A stretch of 64,000 nt of DNA, from positions 1,922,001 to 1,986,000 of the forward strand of contig OY763926.1 in NCBI GenBank assembly GCA_963667715.1. Reading direction: 5' to 3'. The position numbers were made by a program, and so were the translations under genes. The notes below the pieces were generated by a model that saw nothing but the letters and a program-made list of their open reading frames with translations, was not told the origin of the DNA and ran no database searches. This stretch comes from JAFGDI01 sp963667715 (GTDB lineage: Bacteria; Planctomycetota; Phycisphaerae; Sedimentisphaerales; SM23-30). Below are positions 44,151 through 53,874 of the stretch, piece by piece. Every line of letters starts with the position of its first letter. Position 1 is the first letter of the stretch.

Positions 44151-44942
44151 TTGAGAAAAGGAATTACAATTTTGGTACCGAAAGCTGTTCTGTACGTTGG
44201 TGTAGGAATGGTGTTTTTGGCGATAGTGATTAGCTGTGTGGTGTGTAAGAGTGTACAGCCAGATAAGGGCGGCAGTGGTCTGGTTAATTATTTTCAGAAA
44301 GATGATGAGGGTTTTGTGATCGAGGGTGTATCGCTTCGTCTGCCTGGTGATGAAATCTGGTCGAGTCGTTCGCTTCAAGTTGACAAGGTAGAGGTTAGCA
44401 GTGCATCATTTTCAGGTGTAAATACAGGAGTATGCAGTTCTTTACAGTTGCAGGGATTTAATATCGACCTGACAGGTTCTGAGGAGCGTTTGAATAGTCT
44501 TGGTTTGAGTGAAGCGGGAGGACGGTTTTCTTCTGAAGAGCTGATCGGTTATGTTTTACCATTTGGCCCTCAGAGTGAGCTATGGCAGCAGTATTGCGGG
44601 GTTGATATTACCAGTGTTTATCGGGTAAGTGTAAAAGATTTTGATGTAAGTGTAAGTAATAGTCTGCTGGGATTTCGGAAGATCAAAGCGTCGGTTGTGA
44701 AGGGTTCGGTGCTGGATAAGCAGCTTATTCTAACAGGGATGGTAACGATAGAGAGTGTAAAGGGCAGTATATTAAGATGTAGTAAATGCCGTTGGGACTT
44801 TAACCGTGAATGTTTTATAGTTGAGGGTCGTTTTCGACTGATCGAAGGCGAGCTGAGCCGGGGTGGGCTAAATGGTAACTTTGATTATGACTTGATGCCG
44901 GTTAAGGGTGGGGAAGTGCGAAGAGGGAGTCGTAAGGTGTAG
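44151..44942 (+). CDS. Membrane-anchored protein of unknown function
   Basis: A protein of about 263 residues starting at a TTG (44151) seven bases after GGGAG; the internal ATG at 44208 would cut into the membrane segment. One N-terminal hydrophobic helix (VLYVGVGMVFLAIVISCVVC) is followed by an extracytoplasmic region that looks beta-rich (EGFVIEGVSLRLPGDEIWSS, CSSLQLQGFNIDLTG, RVSVKDFDVSVSNSLLGF, QLILTGMVTIESVKGS). The repeated 'xxLxxxDFDVxxxxG' rhythm is reminiscent of AsmA- or LPS-assembly-type beta folds, which is only an impression. It lies 77 bases before the giant PPC/dockerin gene on the same strand and may be co-transcribed. Confidence 0.45.
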   Translation: MRKGITILVPKAVLYVGVGMVFLAIVISCVVCKSVQPDKGGSGLVNYFQKDDEGFVIEGVSLRLPGDEIWSSRSLQVDKVEVSSASFSGVNTGVCSSLQLQGFNIDLTGSEERLNSLGLSEAGGRFSSEELIGYVLPFGPQSELWQQYCGVDITSVYRVSVKDFDVSVSNSLLGFRKIKASVVKGSVLDKQLILTGMVTIESVKGSILRCSKCRWDFNRECFIVEGRFRLIEGELSRGGLNGNFDYDLMPVKGGEVRRGSRKV

Positions 44943-45019
44943 AAAGTGGTTTTGGGTATGACTGGGAAATTTATAATAAAGAGCCAAAAATATTTTTTGG
45001 GAAAGGGCAATAAGGTAAG

Positions 45020-48000
45020 ATGAAAAAGGTTGTATTAGCGATAATTGGATTTATGCTGTCGGTTTCAGGTGTTGAGGCTGTTGAGAATGTTTACCTGCTG
45101 AGTAATAACAGCTATGGTCTGGAGCAGGCGGGTGATGTGCTGCTGGAGTTTGGCGGCGAAGCGAGTTTGGCGGAATGGAATGATATTCGATCTGATTATA
45201 GCGGTATGGCCGAAGAGCTTGCCGGTTTGACGGGGCTAGCTGGCGGGGAATCGGTATATGTGACGTATTATGGTCAAACAGGCTTTGGCAGCTCTCGCTT
45301 CGTACTGGTAAATAGCGAAGGAGCAGAGCCGGAGGGGCAGAGTGTATATGCTGATATAGATGATTTTACGCTAAGTTTGTGTAATAGCAGTGAGCCATGT
45401 CGGGTGCTGGTGGAATATGATAAGGCATCAGCGATAAGTTATGTGCGGAGGCTGGTATGCAGCGGTAGTCTGAACTCATTCAGGCGGGCGGCGAGTATAA
45501 TGGAACAGGTAATGTCAGATCCGGCGGCCAGTCATAGCGAAGAGGAGTATTTTCTGTCGGCCTTGACTCGTACTATGATGTTGATGGTAAATGATAAGGG
45601 CGGCGACGATGGGAGTATATTTGAGCTGTTGAGGGCGTTTGGTGTTACGATAGAAGGCGATAGTATATTGCCAATGAATATGAAAGCGATGGTAGAGCTT
45701 GGCAGCGATGGTCAATACAAATTTCCGGAAGGAGCACCGGATCTTGAGACTCTGCTGGATGTGTTGAGTATAGATGGTGCTGATGAGGTATCCGGTATTA
45801 TTGATGAGCTGGATATGATCAGCGATGGCTTTAGTACTTATTTTGTCAGTTATGAGACAGGGTTAAACCATACAGTAGAAATTGATCATAGTGATGTGCT
45901 GCTGTTTAAGGGTATTATGTCGCTGTTTAAGGGGTTGCTGACATTTGAGAGTGCATATGATCTTAATTGCGGCAGCGAGGAGAATCTGGCGACAGCTATA
46001 ATTGCCAATAAGGTATGTTATCAGGATATTCTGGATAATTATCCAACGTTTTTAGAGATATTGCCAACTGAGGTTGTACCGGGAGAAGAGCCGGTAGATG
46101 GTCTGGCGATTTTGGCTGATGCACGTCAAGGGTTTATTGATGGTTTTCAGTGTGGTATCGATTTTATTAATAGCGTGATGAATGAGGCGGATGACCAGCG
46201 TGACGATCTACTGTTCTTTTCAGATAGTCGTGTGCCGCCGAGGATCGCAGCTCGTCTGGAGCAGTTCCGTGACAGTCTGATATATGATCAGCCGATAGAA
46301 TTTATGGCGGTTGAGGATAAGGAATATGTGATTGTTAAAAATGGTACAACATATGCGACATTGACAGTAGAGATGGCCTTTAATGAGCAGGCGAATAAGG
46401 CGACGCTCAGGCTGGAACGTGATGGAGTGTTGTATCAGTATAATTCTGACCATATTGAGATAACAGAAGTTGATGATTATCTGGTAGCGATATTTAACAA
46501 GGCGTTTTGCAGTGACCCTGAAGAAGATGAGTATGATAATTACGATATGTATATAGAAGGCAGGCTGTCATTTGACCGCAGCCATATGGATAATGTTATT
46601 TTGAGTGACTGGGAAGATCTCTCGATCATGAATATGGAGGCTGAGCTGGTTGATAGTGAAGCTGATACGCTGGTAGTGGACTTGAATCCATTATTTGGCT
46701 CAGGTCGTTATCCGATGCCGGTATCAATACGAGATATTCTGCCGCAGTTTGACAGAGGGACGAATTATCCGCTGGCGGGAACTATGGGATATGGATTTAT
46801 CGAAAGAGGAATAGACCCGGATGCGGCGGCGCAGCTGGGTGGTATATTCCCACAAGGCAGTCAAGCCCATTGGCGTTCGCTGGGGCTGGTTTATGGCGGA
46901 GAGTTTTATATTGATACAGTCGATCCAGGACAGCTGGTATATGATAATTATGCGACTAAAGTGGTTGGTAGCTGGCAGCCGCAACAGGTATTTTATGATG
47001 CAGCGAACCAGGGTTATACAGAGCTATATGATGAAGATGAGATGATCGAGTCGGTATCGATGGCCAAAGGTGATGATGGATATTTCTATATGTCAGTTGA
47101 GCTGAAGCCAGAATATTATAATACAGGTGGACGATATCTCTGGATCGATATGAAGTTTTATAATAGTCATGAAGTAAATAGTGAAGACGATATGAAACTT
47201 GAAGTATATTTTTCAAATGGTTCATTGAATGACAGTATCCATATTAATACTTCGGTTTTTACGAGAAATCAAGATTGGGACGAATGGGAGACTCGTTTTG
47301 CTGAAGGTGCCAAAGTAAATGAAAACTCTATTGATATTGCGATTGAGATGGGTGAAGATAACCTGGCAGGTAAATATTTTCAGTTAGAAGCACACCTGAT
47401 AGGCGGTGGCTGGTGGGAAGAGTATGATGTTGCGGAGCAGTGTATAAGTGATAAAGTACGAATTGTAGGTAATGATGGTGTTCGTGAATTGTATGACTAT
47501 ACTGGAACAGTAGCGTTTGACGGTTATGAGGAAGGGCCTATTATTGTTCAGGCTTGCAGTGATATATATCATGCAAGTGATTCGATAGCGGCTAGTACTA
47601 CGCTGGATGGGCCGGGTGAATTTATATTGGAAGATATACCGGCTGGTTTTAGCGGTATAATACGGGCTATAATACCAAATCGTGAGCTTGAAGTTACTGA
47701 TGTGATCGGAGATGATTACAGCAGTTATTATTCTGAGGTTCTAACTAGCGACGGTGTATTCAGTTATGCTATTGTTGTGCCGGATACTAACCAGGTTAAG
47801 GAGTCGGCAGAGGTAATTTCTCGTAGAGTCGAAGTAAGTGCTGATTTTGATATGAGCACTGCAGAGGGTGATACTTCAACGCTATGGTATAGCTTCACTC
47901 CGACAGAGAGTGGTATGTATTACTTTGATGATACTTATGTTGAAGATAACTGGTCGTATGAACAAGAAGTGTTCCTGAAAGATACGATGGAATCGCTTGA

Positions 48001-49483
48001 GTTTGAGGCTCAGACTTACTTTTTGGGTGGAGTATGTTATTTCTTCTATGCTGAGGCGGGAAGTGAGTATTTGATCAAGGTGAGCTACACCATTGAAGTG
48101 GAGTCTGGCTGGGGTGGCAGTGACGGTCATTATATGTTTAAGATAGGTGGCCCTGAGCTGGCGATGAACTTTACAAATGATCTCAGGTGTAATGCAGAAG
48201 AGATTCCGCTGGATGTCTGGGCATATGGTTATATGGAAGATATAAGCGGTGAAGATCTGACTGAGGTCGGTTGTTCGGATTATGATGATATCTGGTATAA
48301 GTTTACGGCGATGGAGACAGGAGTATATAGTCTTGAAAGGATAAGTAACCGTTGGGGTGTTACAATGGCGGTGTTTGAAAAGGGTAAGCATACTGCTATG
48401 ATGGAAGCCAGAGGGTGTGTTGAGGATATGCTTTTCAGTTGTGAGGCAGGAGAGGAATATGAGATTCGCATTGGCGGCTATAGCAGCAGTTATAACCCTG
48501 AGATTCAGTTACTTCTGACTTATACAGGTTTTGCTGAGCCGGAGAATGATGAGGCAGGAAACGCGATCGCGATAGGGTTAGGTGAGCTTGTTTCGGGTAC
48601 GACAGTTGGTACATTACCAGATATGGGTGACCCTTGGGATGATACCCATGATGTTTGGTATGAGTTTACTGCTGAAACTGAAGGAGTGTATTCTGTGGGC
48701 TTTAATGGTAACGGGTTTAGCCCGGAGATTACAGTTTACGATTCACTGCTGGATCCGGTCGCGGAAATAGGCGATTATTTTGATGGTAGTAATAATAAGT
48801 TCTATGGTATAGCAGGAGCGAAGTATTATCTATGTGTTGCCATTAGCGGCGGCTATCAAAGTGACTTTGATATGGTAGTGAACTGGGGTCGGGCTGGTGT
48901 GGCTAATGATCACTGGCTCAATGCTGAGCGTATATATCCGTATGAGCTGGTAATTGGTACGACTGACGGTATGACAGGTGTAGATATAACCGATGATGTC
49001 TGTGAAGATTATATTGACAGCTGGTATGTCTTTACGCCAATAGCTTCTGGTTACTGTAACTTGCAGGTGTCAGGTGTTGATGGTTCAAGTAGTCCGCGTT
49101 ATTCGCTGTATGTTAGGGAGTGGACGAATTTGTTCAATAGTGCTGGTGAGATGATAGGTATACACAGGCCATGTGATAGTTTTGATGGTGTAATGGGCTT
49201 TGAGGCTGTTGTCGGGAATGATTATTATGTCAGGGTTGCTCAGAAAGACAGGCAGACGACTGATTATAGTATATATCTGACTGGTACGCCGTATGGTTTA
49301 CATGGTGATATTGACTATAATGGCTATATTGATATAGCAGACCTTGAGCTGTTGAGTGAGCATTGGCTGGATAATGTGGCGGAAGACAGATCTCTGAATT
49401 ATCTGGATGTGAACTATGATGGCAGGGTTGATCTGCTTGACCTTGGCGTTATGAGTGAGAAATGGTTTAGCTGGATGGAGTAA
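45020..49483 (+). CDS. Giant secreted protein with four PPC-like repeats and dockerin-like tail
   Basis: A 1487-residue exported protein with a short signal (MKKVVLAIIGFMLSVSGVEA). The N-terminal 700 residues match nothing I recognise. Four tandem domains of about 120 residues begin near 928, 1051, 1174 and 1294. They share a core such as LWYSFTPTESGMYYF, IWYKFTAMETGVYSL, VWYEFTAETEGVYSV and SWYVFTPIASGYCNL, which fits the bacterial pre-peptidase C-terminal (PPC) fold. The last 55 residues are a clear duplicated dockerin-like unit, each with a Ca-loop pattern: DIDYNGYIDIADLELLSEHWL and DVNYDGRVDLLDLGVMSEKW. It is probably an extracellular binding or structural protein; no catalytic motif was found. 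It lies downstream of the small membrane-anchored protein gene. Confidence 0.72.
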   Translation: MKKVVLAIIGFMLSVSGVEAVENVYLLSNNSYGLEQAGDVLLEFGGEASLAEWNDIRSDYSGMAEELAGLTGLAGGESVYVTYYGQTGFGSSRFVLVNSEGAEPEGQSVYADIDDFTLSLCNSSEPCRVLVEYDKASAISYVRRLVCSGSLNSFRRAASIMEQVMSDPAASHSEEEYFLSALTRTMMLMVNDKGGDDGSIFELLRAFGVTIEGDSILPMNMKAMVELGSDGQYKFPEGAPDLETLLDVLSIDGADEVSGIIDELDMISDGFSTYFVSYETGLNHTVEIDHSDVLLFKGIMSLFKGLLTFESAYDLNCGSEENLATAIIANKVCYQDILDNYPTFLEILPTEVVPGEEPVDGLAILADARQGFIDGFQCGIDFINSVMNEADDQRDDLLFFSDSRVPPRIAARLEQFRDSLIYDQPIEFMAVEDKEYVIVKNGTTYATLTVEMAFNEQANKATLRLERDGVLYQYNSDHIEITEVDDYLVAIFNKAFCSDPEEDEYDNYDMYIEGRLSFDRSHMDNVILSDWEDLSIMNMEAELVDSEADTLVVDLNPLFGSGRYPMPVSIRDILPQFDRGTNYPLAGTMGYGFIERGIDPDAAAQLGGIFPQGSQAHWRSLGLVYGGEFYIDTVDPGQLVYDNYATKVVGSWQPQQVFYDAANQGYTELYDEDEMIESVSMAKGDDGYFYMSVELKPEYYNTGGRYLWIDMKFYNSHEVNSEDDMKLEVYFSNGSLNDSIHINTSVFTRNQDWDEWETRFAEGAKVNENSIDIAIEMGEDNLAGKYFQLEAHLIGGGWWEEYDVAEQCISDKVRIVGNDGVRELYDYTGTVAFDGYEEGPIIVQACSDIYHASDSIAASTTLDGPGEFILEDIPAGFSGIIRAIIPNRELEVTDVIGDDYSSYYSEVLTSDGVFSYAIVVPDTNQVKESAEVISRRVEVSADFDMSTAEGDTSTLWYSFTPTESGMYYFDDTYVEDNWSYEQEVFLKDTMESLEFEAQTYFLGGVCYFFYAEAGSEYLIKVSYTIEVESGWGGSDGHYMFKIGGPELAMNFTNDLRCNAEEIPLDVWAYGYMEDISGEDLTEVGCSDYDDIWYKFTAMETGVYSLERISNRWGVTMAVFEKGKHTAMMEARGCVEDMLFSCEAGEEYEIRIGGYSSSYNPEIQLLLTYTGFAEPENDEAGNAIAIGLGELVSGTTVGTLPDMGDPWDDTHDVWYEFTAETEGVYSVGFNGNGFSPEITVYDSLLDPVAEIGDYFDGSNNKFYGIAGAKYYLCVAISGGYQSDFDMVVNWGRAGVANDHWLNAERIYPYELVIGTTDGMTGVDITDDVCEDYIDSWYVFTPIASGYCNLQVSGVDGSSSPRYSLYVREWTNLFNSAGEMIGIHRPCDSFDGVMGFEAVVGNDYYVRVAQKDRQTTDYSIYLTGTPYGLHGDIDYNGYIDIADLELLSEHWLDNVAEDRSLNYLDVNYDGRVDLLDLGVMSEKWFSWME

Positions 49484-49539
49484 TATGTCCAGATAGATTT
49501 GAATGCGGCTGTTTGAACGGCTGCTAAGTATATATAAAT

Positions 49540-49581
49540 ACCCGGTTTCAGTGATAGTTTTCGCTGGCCGGGTTTTTTTTA
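49540..49581 (+). terminator. Terminator after the giant secreted protein gene
   Basis: ACCCGG (49540-49545) pairs with CCGGGT (49568-49573), with further pairing inside (CAG/CTG), then TTTTTTTAT. Confidence 0.8.
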
Positions 49582-49834
49582 TAACTGGATAACCGCCCGA
49601 GTACGGCTGGATTTTTGCGACAGATTGTAGCGAGATGAGTTAAATTGTTAGTATTTGTCATTCTCCGATGGCGGGGGAGATATTGTAGTTAAAAGTTTGT
49701 TTACGTAGCGACGGTGTTGTGGGTATTTTAGATGGGCATATGGGAGGTAATGTGGTATAATTCTGGTGTTGGCCTGATATGATGGGCTGTAACTGTAGAT
49801 ATTGATAAGATGTAAGATTTGAGCTGGTAAACAG
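49582..49834. repeat. Copy of the GGATAACCG...CGACAG repeat, then lipA leader
   Basis: GGATAACCGCCCGAGTACGG with GGATTTTTGCGACAG (49586-49622) repeats the block at 13456-13500. The rest, up to lipA, has no gene and no clear promoter. Confidence 0.55.
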
Positions 49835-50716
49835 ATGAGAATAGAAAAGAAGAAACGTCTTCCAGAATGGCTGAAGGTTAAATATTCGGCTAGTGGTAAT
49901 TTTAATAAAGTAAACTCTTTGTTGTCAGAGCTTAAGCTATCGACAGTATGTGAGAGTGCGTGTTGTCCGAACAGGAGCGAGTGTTTTGGCTGTGGGACAG
50001 CAACGTTTATGATAATGGGTGAAGTATGCAGTCGTAATTGTCGGTTTTGTGCTGTTAGCCATGGCGAGCTTAGCGAATTGGAGGTGAGTGAGCCTGAGCG
50101 ACTGGCCAAGGCTGTAACAGAGCTAAAGCTCAAGCATGTGGTAATAACCTCGGTGACCAGGGACGATTTGCCAGATGGCGGGGCGGAGCATTTTGCGTCG
50201 TGTATAACCGAGGTGCGGAAAGCCAATCCGGCGGTTAAGATAGAGGTCTTGACACCAGATTTTCAGCTGGACTATAGGGCGCTTGATATTGTGGCTGAGG
50301 CAGGTCCTGATGTATTTAATCATAATGTTGAGACTACCAGAGAGCTTACGAAATCGATTCGCAGTAATGCTGATTATGACCGTTCGCTGGCGGTATTGAA
50401 GTATATGGCGGATAAGAAATTGGCCTGGAAGGTCAAGAGCGGATTTATGGTTGGTTTGGGAGAGAGCTTTGATGAGCTGGTAGTGGTAATGAAGGATCTA
50501 TATGCGGCAGGAGTGAATATGCTGACAATTGGCCAGTATTTGCAGCCGTCGAAGGAAAATGTTGAAGTAGAGAAGTACTATCATCCAGATGAATTTGCAG
50601 AGTTGAAGAAAGAGGCTGATGCGATCGGTTTTGATCATGTTGCTTCGGGGCCATTTGTGCGAAGCAGCTATCATGCTGAGTTGAGTTTGAACGATAGCAA
50701 GCAAGATCAGCAGTAA
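49835..50716 (+). CDS. lipA: Lipoyl synthase
   Basis: A radical SAM enzyme that inserts two sulfurs into the octanoyl group on lipoyl-dependent proteins. The 293-residue protein has both iron-sulfur cluster motifs: the auxiliary CX4CX5C with Cys39, Cys44 and Cys50 in VCESACCPNRSEC, and the radical SAM CX3CX2C with Cys65, Cys69 and Cys72 in CSRNCRFC. Other landmarks are ITSVTRDDLPDGGA, VFNHNVETT and KSGFMVGLGE, and the C-terminal SGPFVRSSYHA supplies the conserved Arg-Ser-Ser-Tyr. It is followed 23 bases later by the GH30 gene on the same strand. lipB is not seen here. Confidence 0.96.
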   Translation: MRIEKKKRLPEWLKVKYSASGNFNKVNSLLSELKLSTVCESACCPNRSECFGCGTATFMIMGEVCSRNCRFCAVSHGELSELEVSEPERLAKAVTELKLKHVVITSVTRDDLPDGGAEHFASCITEVRKANPAVKIEVLTPDFQLDYRALDIVAEAGPDVFNHNVETTRELTKSIRSNADYDRSLAVLKYMADKKLAWKVKSGFMVGLGESFDELVVVMKDLYAAGVNMLTIGQYLQPSKENVEVEKYYHPDEFAELKKEADAIGFDHVASGPFVRSSYHAELSLNDSKQDQQ

Positions 50717-50739
50717 AAAGCCCTGAAAGGGATAATTGT

Positions 50740-52164
50740 ATGGTTTATAGCAGGTATTTACTTTTGTTGGCTGTGCTCTTGGGCTCGATATTGATAAGTG
50801 TGAGCAAGGGTGTTGAGAACGTGTGTGAGATAAAGGTTGATCCTGCCAAGACATATCAGGTGGTAGAAGGTTTGGGGGCATCTCTAACAGATTCGTCTGC
50901 CTGGCTGATATATAAGTTTTTAACTCCAGCGGAACGTAAAGCGGTTCTGGACGAGCTTTTTGGTAAATCAAGCGGCATAGGTCTGAGCTATTTGCGTCAG
51001 CCGATGGGCGGGTCGGATTTCAGGTTGAAGGAATATAGCTACGATGATCTGCCAGAGGGGGTGGCAGAAGATCGGGAGTTGAAGTATTTCTCGATCGGAT
51101 ATGATAAGCAGTATATTATTCCGGTATTGCAGGAGATATTGGCTGTTAACCCGGATTTGAAGATAATGGGTAGTCCGTGGAGTCCGCCGTTATGGATGAA
51201 ATCCGGTGGCGAGCTGGGTAAGGGCTATTTACGTCATGAGGCATATGAAAGCTACGCGGAGTATTTTAGCAGGTATATACTGGCTTATGGCAAAGAGGGG
51301 CTGGAGGTTAGTGCGGTGACATTGCAGAATGAGCCGTACTTTGAGCCTGGGAGCTATGGCGGCTGTTTTATGAGTCCGTCAGATCAGATAAAACTGGTGA
51401 AAAAGCTGGGACAGTCGTTTGAGAGCCATGGGATAAAGACTGATATACTTATCTGGGACCATAACTGGGACAGGCCGGAGTATCCGATCGAGGTTTTGAG
51501 TGATGCGGAGGCGAATAAGTTCATTGCTGGCACGGCATTTCATCATTATGGCGGTAATATCAAGGCACAAACAGAGGTACACAATAAATTTCCAGATAAA
51601 GGTATATATTTTACTGAGGGTTCCGATGGTACGTGGAATGATCGTGGCTTTGAGCGGAATTTGTTGGCTAATGGTCGATTTGTGATAGATGCGGTAAATA
51701 ACTGGTCAAAGAGTATAATCAAGTGGAATCTGGCACTGGACGAGAAGAACGGTCCGAAGATCGCCGGCGGGTGTGATACCTGCTATGGCGTGATAACGAT
51801 AGATCAGAGAAGCAGGAAGGTGACCAGAAACGCACAGTTTTATGCAATGGGTCATTTATCGCGGTTTATTGAGCCGGGAGCGGTTCGTATAGCGGTTGAT
51901 GGTGGTGATATTGCTTGTTGCGGGTTGAAGAACGCAGATGGCAGTATAGTCGTATACGTTGTAAATGATAAGGAACAAGATCGGGAGTTGAAGCTTGAGC
52001 TGGGCAGTCGGAAGTCTGGCGTGGCGGTAAAAGCACGTTCTATATCTACAATATGTATCGATGGAGGTGAATCGGGAGCGGTTATGGAGTATTATACGAC
52101 GGCGAAGGGATCGAATTTATTGCCGGCGGATGAAGCTGACTTTGCTGGTAGTAGGGGGAAGTGA
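50740..52164 (+). CDS. Secreted glycoside hydrolase family 30 enzyme
   Basis: A 474-residue exported enzyme (signal MVYSRYLLLLAVLLGSILISVSKG). The (beta/alpha)8 catalytic domain of GH30 shows VEGLGASLTDSSAWL, LSYLRQPMGGSDF and IMGSPWSPPLWMKSGG. The acid/base Glu198 lies in VTLQNEPYFEPG, and the nucleophile Glu293 in IYFTEGSDGTW. A short beta domain ends the protein. Family members cleave beta-1,6-glucan, glucosylceramide or related beta-linked substrates; for a marine-type bacterium beta-1,6-glucan branches of laminarin are plausible, with GH16 encoded 3.7 kb downstream. It is closely spaced behind lipA, probably by chance. Confidence 0.9.
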   Translation: MVYSRYLLLLAVLLGSILISVSKGVENVCEIKVDPAKTYQVVEGLGASLTDSSAWLIYKFLTPAERKAVLDELFGKSSGIGLSYLRQPMGGSDFRLKEYSYDDLPEGVAEDRELKYFSIGYDKQYIIPVLQEILAVNPDLKIMGSPWSPPLWMKSGGELGKGYLRHEAYESYAEYFSRYILAYGKEGLEVSAVTLQNEPYFEPGSYGGCFMSPSDQIKLVKKLGQSFESHGIKTDILIWDHNWDRPEYPIEVLSDAEANKFIAGTAFHHYGGNIKAQTEVHNKFPDKGIYFTEGSDGTWNDRGFERNLLANGRFVIDAVNNWSKSIIKWNLALDEKNGPKIAGGCDTCYGVITIDQRSRKVTRNAQFYAMGHLSRFIEPGAVRIAVDGGDIACCGLKNADGSIVVYVVNDKEQDRELKLELGSRKSGVAVKARSISTICIDGGESGAVMEYYTTAKGSNLLPADEADFAGSRGK

Positions 52165-52272
52165 TAGCCTGTTTGATATGTGGTTTGTGTGAATTAGTGC
52201 TATTAAGTTATTCTATTCTGTGGTCAGGGCATAAGTTATGGCTATTGTTACTGTAATAGCTATTTCTAAGGG

Positions 52273-52301
52273 TTGATTTTTAGTGAAAAAGGTGGTATTA
52301 T
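52273..52301 (+). promoter_or_regulatory. Predicted glyA promoter
   Basis: TTGATT (52273-52278), a 17-base spacer and TATTAT (52296-52301), about 70 bases before the glyA start. The rest of 52165-52370 holds no recognised riboswitch. Confidence 0.55.
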
Positions 52302-52370
52302 ATCTGGCTTGTTTGCAGGTAGGCGTCCTGTTTAACATAAGTATATACAAACCATGGAGATACACAGAAA

Positions 52371-53621
52371 ATGTCAGATAATGTAGAATTCTTGAAGAGT
52401 AGTGACCCTGAAATCTTTAATCTAATTGAAAAGGAGCATACTCGCCAACAGAACACCCTTGAGATGATCGCATCAGAAAATCATACCTCAAAGGCAGTTA
52501 TGGCGGCTGCTGGAAGTTGTCTGACCAATAAATATGCAGAAGGATACCCGCAGAAGCGTTATTATGGCGGTTGCGAATGTGTTGATGATGTAGAACAGCT
52601 GGCAATCGATCGTGCCAAGCAGCTATTTGGCTGTGAACACGCAAACGTTCAGCCACATAGCGGTTCACAGGCTAATATGGCGGCTTATTTTGCAGCTATT
52701 GACCCAGGCGATACAATTTTGGCAATGGACCTGGCACACGGCGGTCATCTGACACACGGTTTCCGTATCAATTTCAGTGGTAAGCTGTACAATGTAGTAA
52801 GCTACGGCGTAAAGCAGGACACAGAGACCATCGATTACGATCAGATGGCCAAGCTGGCGGCAGAGCATAAGCCAAAGATGGTAGTTTGTGGTGCCAGTGC
52901 GTATCCAAGAATAATTGATTTTGAAAAGATCGCTTCTATAGCCCATGAAAATGGTGCGGTAGTTATGGCTGATATCGCTCATATTGCTGGTCTGGTTTGT
53001 ACAGGTCTGCATCCGAGTCCGGTAGCGAGCTGTGAGTTTGTGACAACTACAACTCATAAGACCCTTCGCGGCCCTCGTTCAGGTTTGACCATGTGTAAAG
53101 AAGAATATGCCAAGAAGGTAAATTCGGCAGTATTCCCTGGCTTGCAGGGTGGCCCTCTATGTCATATCGTTGCGGCCAAGGCTGTAGCGTTTGGCGAAGC
53201 ACTGACACCGGCATATAAGCAGTATATGGAACAGGTAGTGAAGAACTGTCAGGTTCTGGCAGAAGATCTGGTATCACGTGGTTTCCGTCTATGTTCTGGC
53301 GGTTCAGATAATCACCTGCTTCTTCTTGACTTACGCCCTTATAATGAGAATCTTACCGGTGCAGAAGCTGAAAAATGGCTTCAGCAGGCAGGTATTGTTA
53401 CCAATAAGAACCTTATCCCATTCGATACACGCAAGGCGACAGAAGCCAGTGGTATCCGTATTGGTACACCAGCTCTTACAACTCGCGGGTTGAAGGAAGC
53501 TGAGATGAAGGCTATTGCTAACCTGATCGACAGTGCACTTAAGAGTGAAGGCGATGAGGCCAAGATCGCAGCAGTTCGCAGTGAAGTGAACGAAATGTGC
53601 GATAAGTTTCCACTAGACTAA
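52371..53621 (+). CDS. glyA: Serine hydroxymethyltransferase
   Basis: A pyridoxal-phosphate enzyme that interconverts serine and glycine with tetrahydrofolate and supplies one-carbon units. The 416-residue length is standard. Motifs include NTLEMIASENHTSKAVMAAA, NKYAEGYPQKRYYGGCECVD, VQPHSGSQANMAAYFA, ADIAHIAGLV and the PLP-lysine region VTTTTHKTLRGPRSGL. A GGAG site lies 11 bases before the ATG. The gene has its own promoter and terminator and stands just upstream of the cimA leader. Confidence 0.97.
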   Translation: MSDNVEFLKSSDPEIFNLIEKEHTRQQNTLEMIASENHTSKAVMAAAGSCLTNKYAEGYPQKRYYGGCECVDDVEQLAIDRAKQLFGCEHANVQPHSGSQANMAAYFAAIDPGDTILAMDLAHGGHLTHGFRINFSGKLYNVVSYGVKQDTETIDYDQMAKLAAEHKPKMVVCGASAYPRIIDFEKIASIAHENGAVVMADIAHIAGLVCTGLHPSPVASCEFVTTTTHKTLRGPRSGLTMCKEEYAKKVNSAVFPGLQGGPLCHIVAAKAVAFGEALTPAYKQYMEQVVKNCQVLAEDLVSRGFRLCSGGSDNHLLLLDLRPYNENLTGAEAEKWLQQAGIVTNKNLIPFDTRKATEASGIRIGTPALTTRGLKEAEMKAIANLIDSALKSEGDEAKIAAVRSEVNEMCDKFPLD

Positions 53622-53647
53622 GGAGCGGTTTGCGGCTCTTGTTTTTG
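53621..53647 (+). terminator. Weak terminator-like hairpin of glyA
   Basis: AGGAGC and GCTCTT can pair across a GGTTTGCG loop, followed by GTTTTT. The stem is short. Confidence 0.4.
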
Positions 53648-53677
53648 ATGTGAACGTCAAAAAAAAATAGCTAAGGG

Positions 53678-53707
53678 TTGACATTTGATATGCCCTGACT
53701 GTATAAT
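53678..53707 (+). promoter_or_regulatory. Strong sigma-70 promoter of the cimA leader
   Basis: TTGACA (53678-53683), an 18-base spacer and TATAAT (53702-53707) are the best consensus boxes in the window. Transcription would start near 53714 and run into the leader peptide and terminator described next. Confidence 0.8.
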
Positions 53708-53757
53708 TAGCAGAATAAATGTGAAAATATTTGTAAATTGCTAAAATAAAGATAGAT

Positions 53758-53823
53758 ATGTTAACTACTATTGAAATTACCGGTATTATTATACGCTACC
53801 AGAAAATGGTCTGCGGCCGGTGA
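53758..53823 (+). CDS. Putative Ile-rich leader peptide of a cimA attenuator
   Basis: ATG at 53758 to TGA at 53821-53823 encodes 21 residues, MLTTIEITGIIIRYQKMVCG plus Arg. Five are Ile, including three in a row, and there are also three Thr, one Leu and one Val. It lies between a strong promoter (53678) and a terminator (53844), 177 bases before the cimA start, which is the gene order of classic amino-acid attenuators. ACCGG near 53779 can pair with CCGGT at about 53816, enclosing the control codons, with an inner ACCA/TGGT hairpin, so a pause hairpin is possible. A ribosome-binding site is weak (AAAGATAG). Not every feature of an attenuator can be verified by eye; a pairing for the antiterminator was not worked out. 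Confidence 0.5.
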   Translation: MLTTIEITGIIIRYQKMVCGR

Positions 53824-53843
53824 TGTTGTGTAAAACAGATTCA

Positions 53844-53874
53844 AGCCTCGGACTTCTCCGGGGCTTTTTTTTTA
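53844..53874 (+). terminator. Terminator in the cimA leader
   Basis: AGCCTCGGA (53844-53852) pairs with TCCGGGGCT (53857-53865) through a CTTC loop, then TTTTTTTT. It is well placed to stop leader transcription before cimA. Confidence 0.8.

Noticed and set aside
52165..52370. Glycine riboswitch upstream of glyA
   Set aside because: No tandem aptamer-like conserved segments seen and the leader after the predicted promoter is only about 65 bases.
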